NCBI GenBank assembly: GCA_030598525.1
Contig: JAUVPT010000002.1
Location: forward strand, 1-24,593
DNA: 24,593 nucleotides
Reading direction: 5' to 3'
Source of the DNA: Gemmatimonadota bacterium
GTDB taxonomy: Bacteria; Gemmatimonadota; Gemmatimonadetes; Palauibacterales; Palauibacteraceae
Made by a program: the position numbers and the translations under genes
Notes under the pieces: generated by a model
What the model was told of the DNA's origin: nothing
What the model saw: the letters and a program-made list of their open reading frames with translations, nothing else
Databases searched by the model: none
Shown here: piece by piece, positions 7,789 through 16,240 of the stretch
How positions within the stretch are numbered: position 1 is the stretch's first letter
Layout: each line of letters opens with the position of its first letter

Positions 7789-8643
7789 TCAGCGGGAGCC
7801 CCGGTCAGGGGCTGGGCTCACCGCTCGCCACATCGCCCGGGTCACACCATCGATGTCCGGTACCGATCCGAGCCAGATCTCGAGGCTAAGAAGGGCCTGG
7901 CTCACGAGCAGCGAGAGACCATCGATCGCCGGAATGTCCATGGCAGCAGCGTGGCGCGTCCAGTTGGTGCCACCCGGGCCGTACACGAGGTCGAAAGCGA
8001 AGCGAAATCGATCTCGCTCGAGTACCAGCGGCAGCGCATCCGTGCGCCCGAGCCCGAGGCTCGTGGCGTTGACCACCAGGTCCCAGGGCTCCGATGAGAC
8101 CTCCCGGTCCGAGCAGACTGTCGCGATCTCTTCGATTCCGAGGTCCGACACGAGGACTTCGGCCCGCCCGACCGTCCGGTTGTACAGGGCAAGGCGCCGG
8201 ACACCGGCCAGGGCACACGCGAGGGCCACGGCCCTGGCCGCACCGCCCGCACCGAGAAGGAGGACCGAGGCTCCCTCCAGCTGCAGCTCGTCCAGATCCG
8301 CCGCGGCGTTGAGGAAGCCTCCGACGTCGGTGTTGTCGCCAGCAAGCCGACCGGCTGAATCAAACCAGAAGCAATTGCAGGCGCCGGTACGGTCCACAGC
8401 GCTCGAACGGACGTCGAGGTGACTCGCGGCCAACTGTTTGTGGGGTAGTGTGACGTTGCCTCCGCCCGAAGCGCCAAGCTCGAGCATCATCTGCCGAAGG
8501 GCCTCGGCGTCGCGCCCTGGGACCCGGTGGGCATCGTAGACCGCTGCAACCTGGAGGCAGCGGAAGGCCGCCCCATAAAGCCTGGGTGAGAGCGAGTGAG
8601 AGACGGGGTCGCCCAGCAACCCGTATCGGCGCAGGGCGTTCAT
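7789..8643 (-). CDS. aroE: Shikimate dehydrogenase
   Basis: Reduces 3-dehydroshikimate to shikimate in aromatic amino acid synthesis, normally with NADPH. The 284-residue protein has the substrate-binding SHSLSP near residue 15. The catalytic pair is Lys69 (NVTLPHK) and Asp106 (GDNTD), separated by 37 residues as in E. coli AroE. GAGGAARAVA and the nucleotide-binding NRT follow, as expected for the NADP-binding domain. The ATG at 8643 overlaps the phosphatase stop as ATGA, which decides the start over an in-frame codon 39 bases upstream. comF follows after 17 bases. Confidence 0.95.
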   Translation of the reverse strand: MNALRRYGLLGDPVSHSLSPRLYGAAFRCLQVAAVYDAHRVPGRDAEALRQMMLELGASGGGNVTLPHKQLAASHLDVRSSAVDRTGACNCFWFDSAGRLAGDNTDVGGFLNAAADLDELQLEGASVLLLGAGGAARAVALACALAGVRRLALYNRTVGRAEVLVSDLGIEEIATVCSDREVSSEPWDLVVNATSLGLGRTDALPLVLERDRFRFAFDLVYGPGGTNWTRHAAAMDIPAIDGLSLLVSQALLSLEIWLGSVPDIDGVTRAMWRAVSPAPDRGSR

Positions 8644-9104
8644 TCCGACTCGGACAACCGGGCGAGGATCTGGGGAATACACTGCTCCAGCAGGCGCGCC
8701 ACCTGCTCGTACTCGTCCTCGCCTCCCCCGAACGGATCCGATACGGAATCACCGTGTCGGACGTGATCCGGCGGCAGGTAGTCCGTAACCAGGGAAACGT
8801 TCAGCTCGCGGCCGTGCTCGATTCGGAGCGCTCTGAGCTGCGCGGACGTCATGGCGATCACGAGATCCGCGCCTGCCAGGATGTCGGGATCCAGTGGACG
8901 GGACCGATGTGCGGCGAGGTCCGCCCCCCGGAGCGCCGCCGCGTCCACCGACCGAGGCGAAGCGGGCGCTCCGTCCGCTGCGAAGGTCCCGGCGGAGGAC
9001 ACGGCGACATTCACGTTCCTGTTCTCGGCCTCGAGACGGGTGAGGGCCTCCGCAAGTGGACTGCGGCACGTGTTGCCCGTACACACGAACAGCAGTGTGG
9101 TCAC
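8640..9104 (-). CDS. Low-molecular-weight protein phosphatase, arginine-phosphatase-like
   Basis: A 154-residue LMW protein tyrosine phosphatase-fold enzyme. The P-loop CTGNTCRS starts at Cys8 (nucleophile), with Arg14 binding phosphate; the general acid aspartate is in SDPFGG near residue 123. In this family a Thr at the fifth P-loop position (here Thr12, as in YwlE) marks protein-arginine phosphatases, while tyrosine phosphatases usually carry Ile. Arginine specificity is therefore inferred, not shown. The gene starts with GTG overlapping the tsaC stop (GTGA) and ends in an ATGA overlap with aroE. A tsaC neighbour is also seen for YwlE in Bacillus. No protein arginine kinase (McsB) is in the window. 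Confidence 0.9.
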   Translation of the reverse strand: MTTLLFVCTGNTCRSPLAEALTRLEAENRNVNVAVSSAGTFAADGAPASPRSVDAAALRGADLAAHRSRPLDPDILAGADLVIAMTSAQLRALRIEHGRELNVSLVTDYLPPDHVRHGDSVSDPFGGGEDEYEQVARLLEQCIPQILARLSESE

Positions 9105-9748
9105 GAGCTCGTCTCCGTCAAGCAGTCCTGAATCGCAGCGCTGCGAACCGCTCCCTCGCGCAGCACCTCCGGGACGGACCCGAGAAACGAAACGAGGGTG
9201 GACGGCGGCGGACCCGAGAGATCACCCGCATCGAGAAGAAGAACGGGAACGTCTACATCCGGCATCATGTCGAGGCACTTGCCGGCTTGCACGGCGGTCA
9301 CCGCCGGAGGCTCGCCGGAAAAGTTCAGGCTGGTTGAACCGATCGGGGCCTTCCACTCCGCCAGGACCGCGCGCATCACGGGGTGCGCCTCGACCCTCAC
9401 CGCGGTGCCCTGCGCGGAGCCATCTTCCAGCACAAGGGTCAGGGCGCCCGGCCAGAACCGGAGCGCCAATCGCCGGGCTTCCCGGGGCCACACCAGGTCC
9501 GGGAAGGCCAGCAGAAGCACTCGGGTGTCCAGGGCAATCCGAAGCAGTGGCGCTCGATCGAGCGCCCTCCCCTTCAGGGCGGCTACCCGGAGATCGACCT
9601 CCGGTCGAGCAGCGCCTCCGATTCCGTATACCGTTTCCGTGGGGTGAGCGAGCATGCCCCCGGCCCGCAGCACCTCGACGGCCTTCCGGACTCCACCGTC
9701 CAGGCTCGCGGCCCCGGCTGAGACCGCGATCGTTTCATACCGGGTCAC
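9101..9748 (-). CDS. tsaC: Threonylcarbamoyl-AMP synthase (YrdC/Sua5 family)
   Basis: Makes threonylcarbamoyl-AMP from threonine, bicarbonate and ATP, the first step of the t6A37 modification of ANN-decoding tRNAs. The 215-residue length is close to stand-alone TsaC, without the Sua5 C-terminal domain. Seen motifs are HPTETVYGIG near residue 35, RFWPGALTLVL, STSLNFSGEPP and GPPPSTLVSF. A usual KxR near residue 60 appears in KGRALDRAPL. The GTG start lies inside the end of ispD (14-base overlap), and the stop overlaps the phosphatase start. Confidence 0.93.
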   Translation of the reverse strand: MTRYETIAVSAGAASLDGGVRKAVEVLRAGGMLAHPTETVYGIGGAARPEVDLRVAALKGRALDRAPLLRIALDTRVLLLAFPDLVWPREARRLALRFWPGALTLVLEDGSAQGTAVRVEAHPVMRAVLAEWKAPIGSTSLNFSGEPPAVTAVQAGKCLDMMPDVDVPVLLLDAGDLSGPPPSTLVSFLGSVPEVLREGAVRSAAIQDCLTETSS

Positions 9749-10445
9749 CGGACTCGCTCCGGGGTCGTGGCACGATCGCCCTGCCCGAATCCACCAGCCA
9801 CTCGGCCAGGGCCAGGTCCGCCGGAGTCGTGATCTTCAGGTTCCACGGATCTCCCGCCACCGCAGCGACGGGATGTCCCTCCAACTCGCACAGCGCCGCG
9901 TCATCCGAGGCGGTGCTGCCCCTCTCGGAAGCCCCGGCGTGAAGCTCTCGAATCAAGCCAGCCTTGAAGGCCTGGGGAGTCTGCGCGCGTCCGAGCCCCG
10001 ACCGCTCCAGCGTTTCCATGATCATCCCGTCTTCTTCTCGCTTGATCGTGTCGACGACGGGGAGGACTGGAAGTGCCGCCCCCACCTGAGAAGCGGCCTC
10101 GACGACACGGTCGATCACGTCGATTGAAACGAAAGGGCGAGCCGCATCGTGGATCAGGATCAACTCTGCCCCCGGATCCACCAACTGCACGCCCGATCCA
10201 GCACTCTCGCGCCGGGTCTCGCCGCCGATGCAGAACCGGTCCGATTCCGCCTTGAGCCAATCCGGTGGCTCCGCGGCCACTGCAGCCGGCAGAACGACCA
10301 CGATCTCGCCGACACCGAAATGCGACCCGAGATTCCGGATGCTCCACAGGAGAAGAGGGATCCCCCCAAGAGGGAGAAACTGCTTCGGCGAGCCCAGACG
10401 TTCCCCCCGGCCCCCCGCCACGATCACGACCGACGCCCCGCTCAT
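9735..10445 (-). CDS. ispD: 2-C-methyl-D-erythritol 4-phosphate cytidylyltransferase
   Basis: Couples CTP to methylerythritol phosphate in the non-mevalonate isoprenoid pathway. The 236-residue protein begins with the CTP-binding VVIVAGGRGERLG and SPKQFLPLGG. HDAARPF (about residue 99), TIKRE and the C-terminal WNLKITTPADLALAE follow, all typical of IspD. Its ATG overlaps the radA stop as ATGA, and its end overlaps the tsaC start by 14 bases. A fused or adjacent ispF is often found with ispD but is absent here. Confidence 0.95.
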   Translation of the reverse strand: MSGASVVIVAGGRGERLGSPKQFLPLGGIPLLLWSIRNLGSHFGVGEIVVVLPAAVAAEPPDWLKAESDRFCIGGETRRESAGSGVQLVDPGAELILIHDAARPFVSIDVIDRVVEAASQVGAALPVLPVVDTIKREEDGMIMETLERSGLGRAQTPQAFKAGLIRELHAGASERGSTASDDAALCELEGHPVAAVAGDPWNLKITTPADLALAEWLVDSGRAIVPRPRSESGDPV

Positions 10446-11809
10446 GGCACACCGACCGGAGCCAGCAGCTCGCCCACCTCTCGGACGTGCCGCACGAATC
10501 GCAGGCCCGCGGCCGATCCTCGTTCCAGGTCATCCTCGAGAGCGGCGGGGGCCACGACCCTCTGGAGACCCGCGCCGAGGCTCGCCCTGAGCCGGGCCTC
10601 ACCGTGGGACACGGCGCGTACCTCACCCCCGAGACCTACTTCACCGAAGAAGGTGGTCCCGGGAGGGAACGGGCGATCCGCGCCGGCCGACAACAGAGCG
10701 GCTACCACCGCCAGATCCGCTGCCGGATCAGACATGCGAAGCCCGCCCACCACATTGATAAACACATCCTGCTCTCCCAGGGCCACGCCGGCCTTCTTCT
10801 CGAGAACGGCCAACAGGATCGCCAACCTCCGTGACGAAAAACCCGTGCAGACGCGCTGCGGGGCCGAGAACCTGGCGCGCGCGACCAGGGCCTGGACTTC
10901 CGCCAGGATCGGGCGGCTCCCAAGCACCGGAACCGCCACAGCAGCACCGCTTGTCTCGGTTCCATTCGGCGTGAGGAACAGGGCCGACGGATCGGCCACG
11001 GGTACGAGCCCGCCGACGTCCATACGGAATGCCGCCATCTCGTCCACACTCCCGAACCGATTCTTGGAACTCCGAAGAATTCGATGGTCGCCCGACCGCT
11101 GACCTTCGAAATGCAGGACCACATCGACCAGGTGCTCCAGTGTGCGCGGCCCCGCCAGCGCTCCTCCCTTGGTCACATGGCCCACGAGCAGGCAGGCCGC
11201 CCCCGCCTTCTTCACCTCATGCTGCAGTACAGACGCTACCTCGCGTACCTGTGCCACCCCGCCGGGAGCCGATGACAGATGCCTCGAGCTGATGGCCTGG
11301 ATAGAGTCGATACATACGATGGCGGGCCGAGTGTCGCGAAGGGCTCCCAACACATCCTCGAGCTCGTTGGAGGCAAGGAAGGCCACATCGGCCGCCGTGC
11401 CAAGGCGCGCCCCCCGCATCGCTACCTGCTCGGCGGACTCCTCACCCGACACGTATAGCACCCCATGTCCGCGCTCCCGGAGAAGACCGGCGAGTTGCAG
11501 CAACAAGGTGGACTTGCCGATTCCCGGAGTTCCACCAAGAAGCACCACCGATCCCGGAACGATACCGCCACCCAGTACGCGGTCGACCTCTCCGAAACCC
11601 GTGTCCATTCTGCTGACAGGAGCATCGCCAGAGTCGCCGAGAGGCCGCACGCGGCTTGCCCGACGCACCTTGCCCGCTTCCCGGGACGGCGCGGTGAGCG
11701 TGCTCTCGTCCAGCGAATTCCACTCACCGCACGTGGGGCAGCGCCCCTCCCACCGTGGAGTCTCAGCACCACAATCGCGGCATACGAAGACGGTCCTGAC
11801 GCGGCTCAT
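10442..11809 (-). CDS. radA: DNA repair protein RadA
   Basis: A RecA-like branch-migration ATPase active in recombination. The 455-residue protein has a four-cysteine zinc finger (Cys10, Cys13, Cys24, Cys27), Walker A GGTPGIGKST with Lys99, the RadA-specific KNRFG (249-253), and a C-terminal Lon-protease-like domain (about 290-450). All parts are present and the length is standard. The Shine-Dalgarno GGGGAGG lies only 2 bases from the ATG, which is tight. The gene follows dnaB after 82 bases and overlaps ispD by 4. Confidence 0.97.
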   Translation of the reverse strand: MSRVRTVFVCRDCGAETPRWEGRCPTCGEWNSLDESTLTAPSREAGKVRRASRVRPLGDSGDAPVSRMDTGFGEVDRVLGGGIVPGSVVLLGGTPGIGKSTLLLQLAGLLRERGHGVLYVSGEESAEQVAMRGARLGTAADVAFLASNELEDVLGALRDTRPAIVCIDSIQAISSRHLSSAPGGVAQVREVASVLQHEVKKAGAACLLVGHVTKGGALAGPRTLEHLVDVVLHFEGQRSGDHRILRSSKNRFGSVDEMAAFRMDVGGLVPVADPSALFLTPNGTETSGAAVAVPVLGSRPILAEVQALVARARFSAPQRVCTGFSSRRLAILLAVLEKKAGVALGEQDVFINVVGGLRMSDPAADLAVVAALLSAGADRPFPPGTTFFGEVGLGGEVRAVSHGEARLRASLGAGLQRVVAPAALEDDLERGSAAGLRFVRHVREVGELLAPVGVP

Positions 11810-11891
11810 GACCTCCCCGAGTTCTCGTGGTCGGTGATTCCTTCGATTCCCACCTGAAGAGCGAGCGTCAACATCGCGTCAATTGCACCGC

Positions 11892-13286
11892 TCAGTGGGC
11901 GTCGGATCCGCGGGACGCCGATTCGAAGAGGGTGTAATTCTTGTGGAAGTACAATCGGAGGCTACCGGTCGGCCCGTTACGCTGCTTGCCGATGATCAAC
12001 TCGGTCTTTCCCTCGATCGACTCGCCCGTATCGTCCACGAGGTCCTCCGGTCGGCGATAGACCTCCTCCCGGTAGACAAAGAGCACCAGATCCGCATCCT
12101 GCTCGATGGCTCCCGACTCCCGGAGATCAGCCAGGACAGGCCGTTTGTCGGTGCGTTGCTCTGGCGCACGGGACAGCTGCGAGAGCGCCACGACGGGTAC
12201 GTTGAGCTCCTTGGCCACCGCCTTGATGGACCGGGAAATGGCGCTGATTTCCTGCTGCCGGTTGTCGACATTGCTCGGACCGCTCATGAGCTGCAGGTAA
12301 TCCACGATGATCAGTCCGAGGTCCACCTCAGAAGCAAGTCTGCGCGCCTTCGCACGAAGCTCGAGAACGGTGATCGCCGGTGTGTCATCGATCCAGATCG
12401 GCGCCGTATTCAGATGACCAGCTGCCGTCGCGAGCCTCGCATACTCGTCGTCCTGCAGGCGACCACGTCGCAGACGGCCCGCGTCCACCCGGCCTTCCGA
12501 GCACAACAGCCGCTGCACCAGCGCCTCCTTCGACATCTCCAGGGAGAACACAGCGACCGGGACTTCCTTATCGATCGCCGCATGCTGGGCGAAATTCATG
12601 GCCAGGGCCGTCTTGCCCATCGACGGTCTCCCTGCCACGATGACCAGGTCGCCCTTTTGAAACCCCGCTGTCATGTTATCGAGGTCGGGAAAACCGCTCG
12701 CCACGCCGGTCACCGAGCCGGGGCTGCTCTGCAGCTCCTCGATTCGCTCGAATGTGGGCCAAAGAATCTCCTTGATCCATACGAAGCCCTGCCGTTGAGT
12801 CGTCTGAGCGATCTGGAAGATCCTCTGCTCAGCCCGGTCCAGCGTGTCGTCCACTTCGCCGGCCGGGGCCTCGTACGCCTCCCGGACGATGTCGGTCGCA
12901 GACTCGATCAACTGCCGGAGGACCGCTTTGTCCCTCAGGATCCTGCAGTGATATTCGATGTTGGCCGCGGTCGGGACGGCGTCCACGAGGCGGGCGAGGT
13001 AGGCCATTCCGCCCGCACCGTCGATCTCTCCGGCAGACTTCAGTTCATCCGAGAGAGTGACCACATCGATCACTTCGCCCCGCGAGTACAGCCGCACCAT
13101 GGCGCGAAAGACCCGGCGATTTGACTCTCTGAAGAACGAGCTGTCGCCGATCATCTCGATGGCCCTCGCCACCGCGTCGCCGTCGATCAACATGGCGGAG
13201 AGAACCGAAATCTCGGCCTCCTCCGACCACGGAATCTGCCGGCCCGCGACTCCGCTATCCACCGGGATCACAGAGGGCTCAGCCAT
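11892..13286 (-). CDS. dnaB: Replicative DNA helicase DnaB
   Basis: The hexameric 5'-3' helicase of the replication fork. The 464-residue protein has the N-terminal primase-interacting domain (about 18-125), a linker helix, and the RecA-like ATPase domain with Walker A GRPSMGKTA (Lys225) and the Walker B region LIIVDYLQLM. DLRESGAIEQDAD and a C-terminal arginine-finger region are present. No intein or large insertion is seen. The ATG at 13286 is preceded by GGAGGT (13291-13296); an in-frame TTG four codons upstream is less likely. The gene overlaps the udg end by 8 bases. Confidence 0.97.
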   Translation of the reverse strand: MAEPSVIPVDSGVAGRQIPWSEEAEISVLSAMLIDGDAVARAIEMIGDSSFFRESNRRVFRAMVRLYSRGEVIDVVTLSDELKSAGEIDGAGGMAYLARLVDAVPTAANIEYHCRILRDKAVLRQLIESATDIVREAYEAPAGEVDDTLDRAEQRIFQIAQTTQRQGFVWIKEILWPTFERIEELQSSPGSVTGVASGFPDLDNMTAGFQKGDLVIVAGRPSMGKTALAMNFAQHAAIDKEVPVAVFSLEMSKEALVQRLLCSEGRVDAGRLRRGRLQDDEYARLATAAGHLNTAPIWIDDTPAITVLELRAKARRLASEVDLGLIIVDYLQLMSGPSNVDNRQQEISAISRSIKAVAKELNVPVVALSQLSRAPEQRTDKRPVLADLRESGAIEQDADLVLFVYREEVYRRPEDLVDDTGESIEGKTELIIGKQRNGPTGSLRLYFHKNYTLFESASRGSDAH

Positions 13287-14148
13287 CACGACCTCCAAGG
13301 ATCAGTTGGTCCTTCGCTCCCGCCGGGCCACCCCCGGGTCCGGAACCACGCGGCGCCTCGTCCTCCGTCACCACACGGGGCGTCGGTTGGCCTTGCTCTC
13401 CGTCCACAATTCGGCGGGCCAATTGGAGGTCATGCCAGGTCGGCCGGGTCCAGCCCGGATTCCGCAGAAGGGCCGCGGGGTGATAGGTCACCACAAGAGG
13501 GAATCCTTCATAGAGGTGCGTCCGGCCCCGCAGGTGCCGGAGCGAGTCGCGGCATCCCAGCAGCGTCTGTGCCGCGAAAGTGCCGAAGGCGACGATCACC
13601 GTCGGCCTCACCAGCTCGAGTTGCCGAAGCATAAAGGGAGAGCAGGCCTCGATCTCATCGGGAAGCGGGTTTCGATTCCCGGGGGGCCGACACTTGAGAA
13701 CGTTGCAGATGAACACGTCGGCCCGTGGGAAACCCACGCTGAGCAGGAGACGATCCAGCAGTTTCCCCGCCCTCCCGACGAAAGGCAGGCCCGTGCGGTC
13801 TTCGTTAGCGCCCGGCGCCTCCCCTACACACAGAACCCTCGCATCGGCCGCTCCGTCTGAAAACACGACCTTCGTGCGCGTCGCATGCAGTCCGCACCGC
13901 GTACAAGCCTCCGCGACCTCACGAAGGCCATCCATATCGGCGATTCCGAGGATCTCCTCACGCGTTCCGGACCGGGCCAGGCGACCCGCATCCAGGCCAC
14001 GAACGGCCGTACCTGTATCCCTGGAACCGGCCGTTCGCACCTGCTCCAGCGCCTCCCCTCTGCTCCCAGGCGGCAGGAACATCTCAGGCTCGCCCAGAGC
14101 CTCTCGCCCCTTGAGGTAGCTCCGGACGGCCTCTCGGGCCTCCGTCAT
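13279..14148 (-). CDS. udg: Family 4 uracil-DNA glycosylase with [4Fe-4S] cluster
   Basis: Removes uracil from DNA to start base excision repair. The probable cluster ligands are Cys82, Cys85, Cys153 and Cys169; the 16-residue spacing of the last two matches Thermus UDG-A. The active-site motif GEAPGANEDRTGLPFVG (109-125), NVLKCRPPGNR and the C-terminal HPAALLRNP are present. At 289 residues the protein is longer than the about 200-residue core. It has an N-terminal extension of about 70 residues with low-complexity character and a Pro/Gly-rich tail. The start overlaps the coaBC stop as ATGA, and the end overlaps dnaB. Confidence 0.94.
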   Translation of the reverse strand: MTEAREAVRSYLKGREALGEPEMFLPPGSRGEALEQVRTAGSRDTGTAVRGLDAGRLARSGTREEILGIADMDGLREVAEACTRCGLHATRTKVVFSDGAADARVLCVGEAPGANEDRTGLPFVGRAGKLLDRLLLSVGFPRADVFICNVLKCRPPGNRNPLPDEIEACSPFMLRQLELVRPTVIVAFGTFAAQTLLGCRDSLRHLRGRTHLYEGFPLVVTYHPAALLRNPGWTRPTWHDLQLARRIVDGEQGQPTPRVVTEDEAPRGSGPGGGPAGAKDQLILGGRDG

Positions 14149-15341
14149 GAGACTCGATCCTCGACGTGGTCGAGCAATCTCTCGGCCACCTCCACTTTCG
14201 ACATCAGCGGCAGTTCCTCGATCAGTCCCTGGGCGTCGATGAGGGTCACCTGGTTCGTCTCCGCTTCGGCGCCCCGATCGGCTCGGCCCGCTTCGTTGAC
14301 GGCTACCATGTCCAGGCCCTTGTCCTCCAGCTTCCTCCGGGCGTTACCGACCGGATTCTCCGTCTCGAGAGCGAAGCCGAGCGTGAGGACTCCGGCCGCC
14401 TCCCGCAGCTCTCGCGTCGCCATGAGAAGGTCCGGTCCGACTTCGAAACGAATCTCTAGCGTGTCCCGGTCGCCTCTCTTGATCTTCTTCTCCGAGGGGC
14501 TTGGGACCAGGAAGTCTGATACCGCCGCGGCCATGATGAGGACCGCGGCATCGCTCAATTCCCGGTTCAGCACCTCTCCCATTTCACCGCTGGTCTCCAC
14601 CCGGACCAATCTGGGACCGTGCGGCGGGCTGACCGACGTCGGACCGGCGATCAGAATGACGTCAGCGCCCCTGAGCCATGCCGCTGAAGCGAGAGCCAGC
14701 CCCATGCGCCCGGAAGACCGGTTACCCAGGAAGCGCACCGGGTCCACCGGAGCCAGAGTCGGCCCGGCCGTGACCACGACCTTTCGTCCGGCAAGGGCCG
14801 ACTCCCGGCGAAGCAGGCGCGCGGCAGTGAGGAAAATGATCTCGGGTTCTGACATGCGACCCGGCCCCTCTTCGCCCTCCGCCAGCTCCCCATCCTCGGG
14901 CCCCACGATGTGAACGCCCCGGGCCGCGAGCGTCTGCACATTGGCTTCGGTCGCCGGGTTGCTCCACATCCGGAGGTTCATGGCCGGACACACCAGCACC
15001 GGGCAAGCCGCTGCCAGGAGCGTCGACGTAGCCATGTCGTCCGCGATTCCGTGCGCCATCTTCGCAAGGATGTTCGCGGTAGCCGGCGCGACGATCGCCA
15101 GGTCCGCCTCGCGTCCGAGCTCGACGTGCGCAAGCGGATCGGTCCACAGTTCGGTCAACACCGGACGTCCGCTCAGCGCCTGAAACGTAGTAGCCCCCAC
15201 CATCTTTTCGGCGGAGGCCGTCATCACGACATCAACCCGGGCACCGGACTGGCGCAGGCGCCGGACGAGGATCGCGCTCTTGTAGGCAGAGATCCCGCCT
15301 GAGACCACCAGCAGAACGCGACGCCCGTCCAGCATCGACAC
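14145..15341 (-). CDS. coaBC: Bifunctional phosphopantothenoylcysteine decarboxylase / synthetase
   Basis: Makes 4'-phosphopantetheine in coenzyme A synthesis. The N-terminal CoaC flavoprotein (1-180) has GGISAYK, His72 in AHVELGREAD, APATANILAKMAHGIADD and Asn122 in PAMN. The C-terminal CoaB domain (190-395) has AGPTLAPVDPVRFLGN, SSGRMG, AAAVSDF and a lysine-rich KKIKR. The usual CoaC catalytic cysteine, in ACGxxGxGRM, is replaced: here AEGEEGPGRM, with Glu155 at that position. The length of 398 residues is normal. It starts with GTG overlapping the rpoZ TAG (TAGTG). The ATG of codon 3 is an alternative start. Confidence 0.95.
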   Translation of the reverse strand: MSMLDGRRVLLVVSGGISAYKSAILVRRLRQSGARVDVVMTASAEKMVGATTFQALSGRPVLTELWTDPLAHVELGREADLAIVAPATANILAKMAHGIADDMATSTLLAAACPVLVCPAMNLRMWSNPATEANVQTLAARGVHIVGPEDGELAEGEEGPGRMSEPEIIFLTAARLLRRESALAGRKVVVTAGPTLAPVDPVRFLGNRSSGRMGLALASAAWLRGADVILIAGPTSVSPPHGPRLVRVETSGEMGEVLNRELSDAAVLIMAAAVSDFLVPSPSEKKIKRGDRDTLEIRFEVGPDLLMATRELREAAGVLTLGFALETENPVGNARRKLEDKGLDMVAVNEAGRADRGAEAETNQVTLIDAQGLIEELPLMSKVEVAERLLDHVEDRVS

Positions 15342-15556
15342 TACTCGTCCGATGCGATGCGCTTACCGACCAGGCGATACTCCAGCTGGCCGGACGAGAT
15401 GGCCGCCAGGGCCATCGTGGTGAGTTTGTCGGCGCCGTAGGGGGAGCGCTCGAGGGGGAGCGTATTCAGCTCGCGTGCGTACTTCGCCGACACGAGCACC
15501 CCCAGGTACTTGTCCGAAGCCGCCGGGACCAGATCGTCGGGAGTATAAACCTTCAT
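15341..15556 (-). CDS. rpoZ: RNA polymerase omega subunit
   Basis: A 71-residue omega subunit, which helps assemble beta-prime and can form part of the ppGpp site. The central KYLGVLVSAKYARELN and the later DKLTTMALAAISSGQLEYRL match the conserved omega core. The N-terminus is short and resembles Bacteroidetes-type omega rather than the E. coli start. The gene is linked by ATGA to gmk upstream and by TAGTG to coaBC downstream, the usual bacterial gmk-rpoZ-coaBC order. Confidence 0.92.
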   Translation of the reverse strand: MKVYTPDDLVPAASDKYLGVLVSAKYARELNTLPLERSPYGADKLTTMALAAISSGQLEYRLVGKRIASDE

Positions 15557-16230
15557 TCGCGTCTCGCTTCCTGTGTTTGGGATGCGCCCAGCATCCCGTT
15601 CAATGACTCGCTGAGGTCCCGGACCAACTCTCGCACGTCCGGGTTCAGCCGCTTCACCCTGTGGCGTTCGGCCGAGACAATCGCCTCGACTGCTCGCAGC
15701 GTATCCTCAAGATCATCGTTCACGACCGCGTAGTCGAAGCGCTCGACCTCCGAGAGCTCCGAGAGCGCGGTCCTCATCCGCCTGCGGAACGTACCCGCGT
15801 CTTCGCTGCCCCTGCCGCGCAATCGATCCACCAGGCGATCGTAGTCCGGCGGCAGCAGGAAGACGGTCAGCGCATCAGGCTGAATGGCCCTGAGCTGTCT
15901 CGTTCCCTGGACATCGATGTCGAGCAGGAGGTGTGCCCCCTCGTCCCACGCCCGCTGCAGATTCGCCCGGGGCGTGCCATACAGTTCACCGTGTACCTCA
16001 GCCCACTCGAGGAGATCCCCACCCTCGATCAGGGCTTCGAACTCTCCCCGCCCGAGGAACTGGTAGTCCTTGCCGTCGATTTCCCCCGGGCGCGGCTGCC
16101 GGGTAGTGGCAGATACCGAGAACACGAGGTCTGAGTGATGCTCCAGAAGCGCCCGTCTCACGGTCGTCTTGCCGCCTCCCGACGGCCCGGCCAGGACGAT
16201 CGGAAAGAGATGCGACGGCGACGGCCTCAC
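15553..16230 (-). CDS. gmk: Guanylate kinase
   Basis: Phosphorylates GMP to GDP with ATP. The 225-residue protein has the P-loop GPSGGGKTT (about 15-23), the GMP-binding SATTRQPRPGEIDGKDY with the Ser, Arg and Tyr expected, and DIDVQGTRQ with the usual aspartates. A C-terminal extension of about 20 residues follows the core. GTG start 10 bases after yicC; a GAGG lies about nine bases upstream. The ATGA overlap with rpoZ suggests coupled translation. Confidence 0.96.
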   Translation of the reverse strand: MRPSPSHLFPIVLAGPSGGGKTTVRRALLEHHSDLVFSVSATTRQPRPGEIDGKDYQFLGRGEFEALIEGGDLLEWAEVHGELYGTPRANLQRAWDEGAHLLLDIDVQGTRQLRAIQPDALTVFLLPPDYDRLVDRLRGRGSEDAGTFRRRMRTALSELSEVERFDYAVVNDDLEDTLRAVEAIVSAERHRVKRLNPDVRELVRDLSESLNGMLGASQTQEARRE

Positions 16231-16240
16231 GGGAGTAACC

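Noticed and set aside
6977..8422. 481-residue + strand open frame opposite comF and aroE
   Set aside because: Arg/Ser/Pro-rich shadow; both opposite-strand genes have diagnostic motifs.
8851..9942. 363-residue + strand open frame opposite the phosphatase, tsaC and ispD
   Set aside because: Crosses three coupled genes on the other strand and has no recognisable feature.
11830..11891. Two TTGACG sequences in the dnaB-radA gap as promoter -35 boxes
   Set aside because: No acceptable -10 box follows either at 16-18 bases.
11883..13124. 413-residue + strand open frame opposite dnaB
   Set aside because: Shadow of the dnaB reading frame; dnaB has full motifs and a Shine-Dalgarno.
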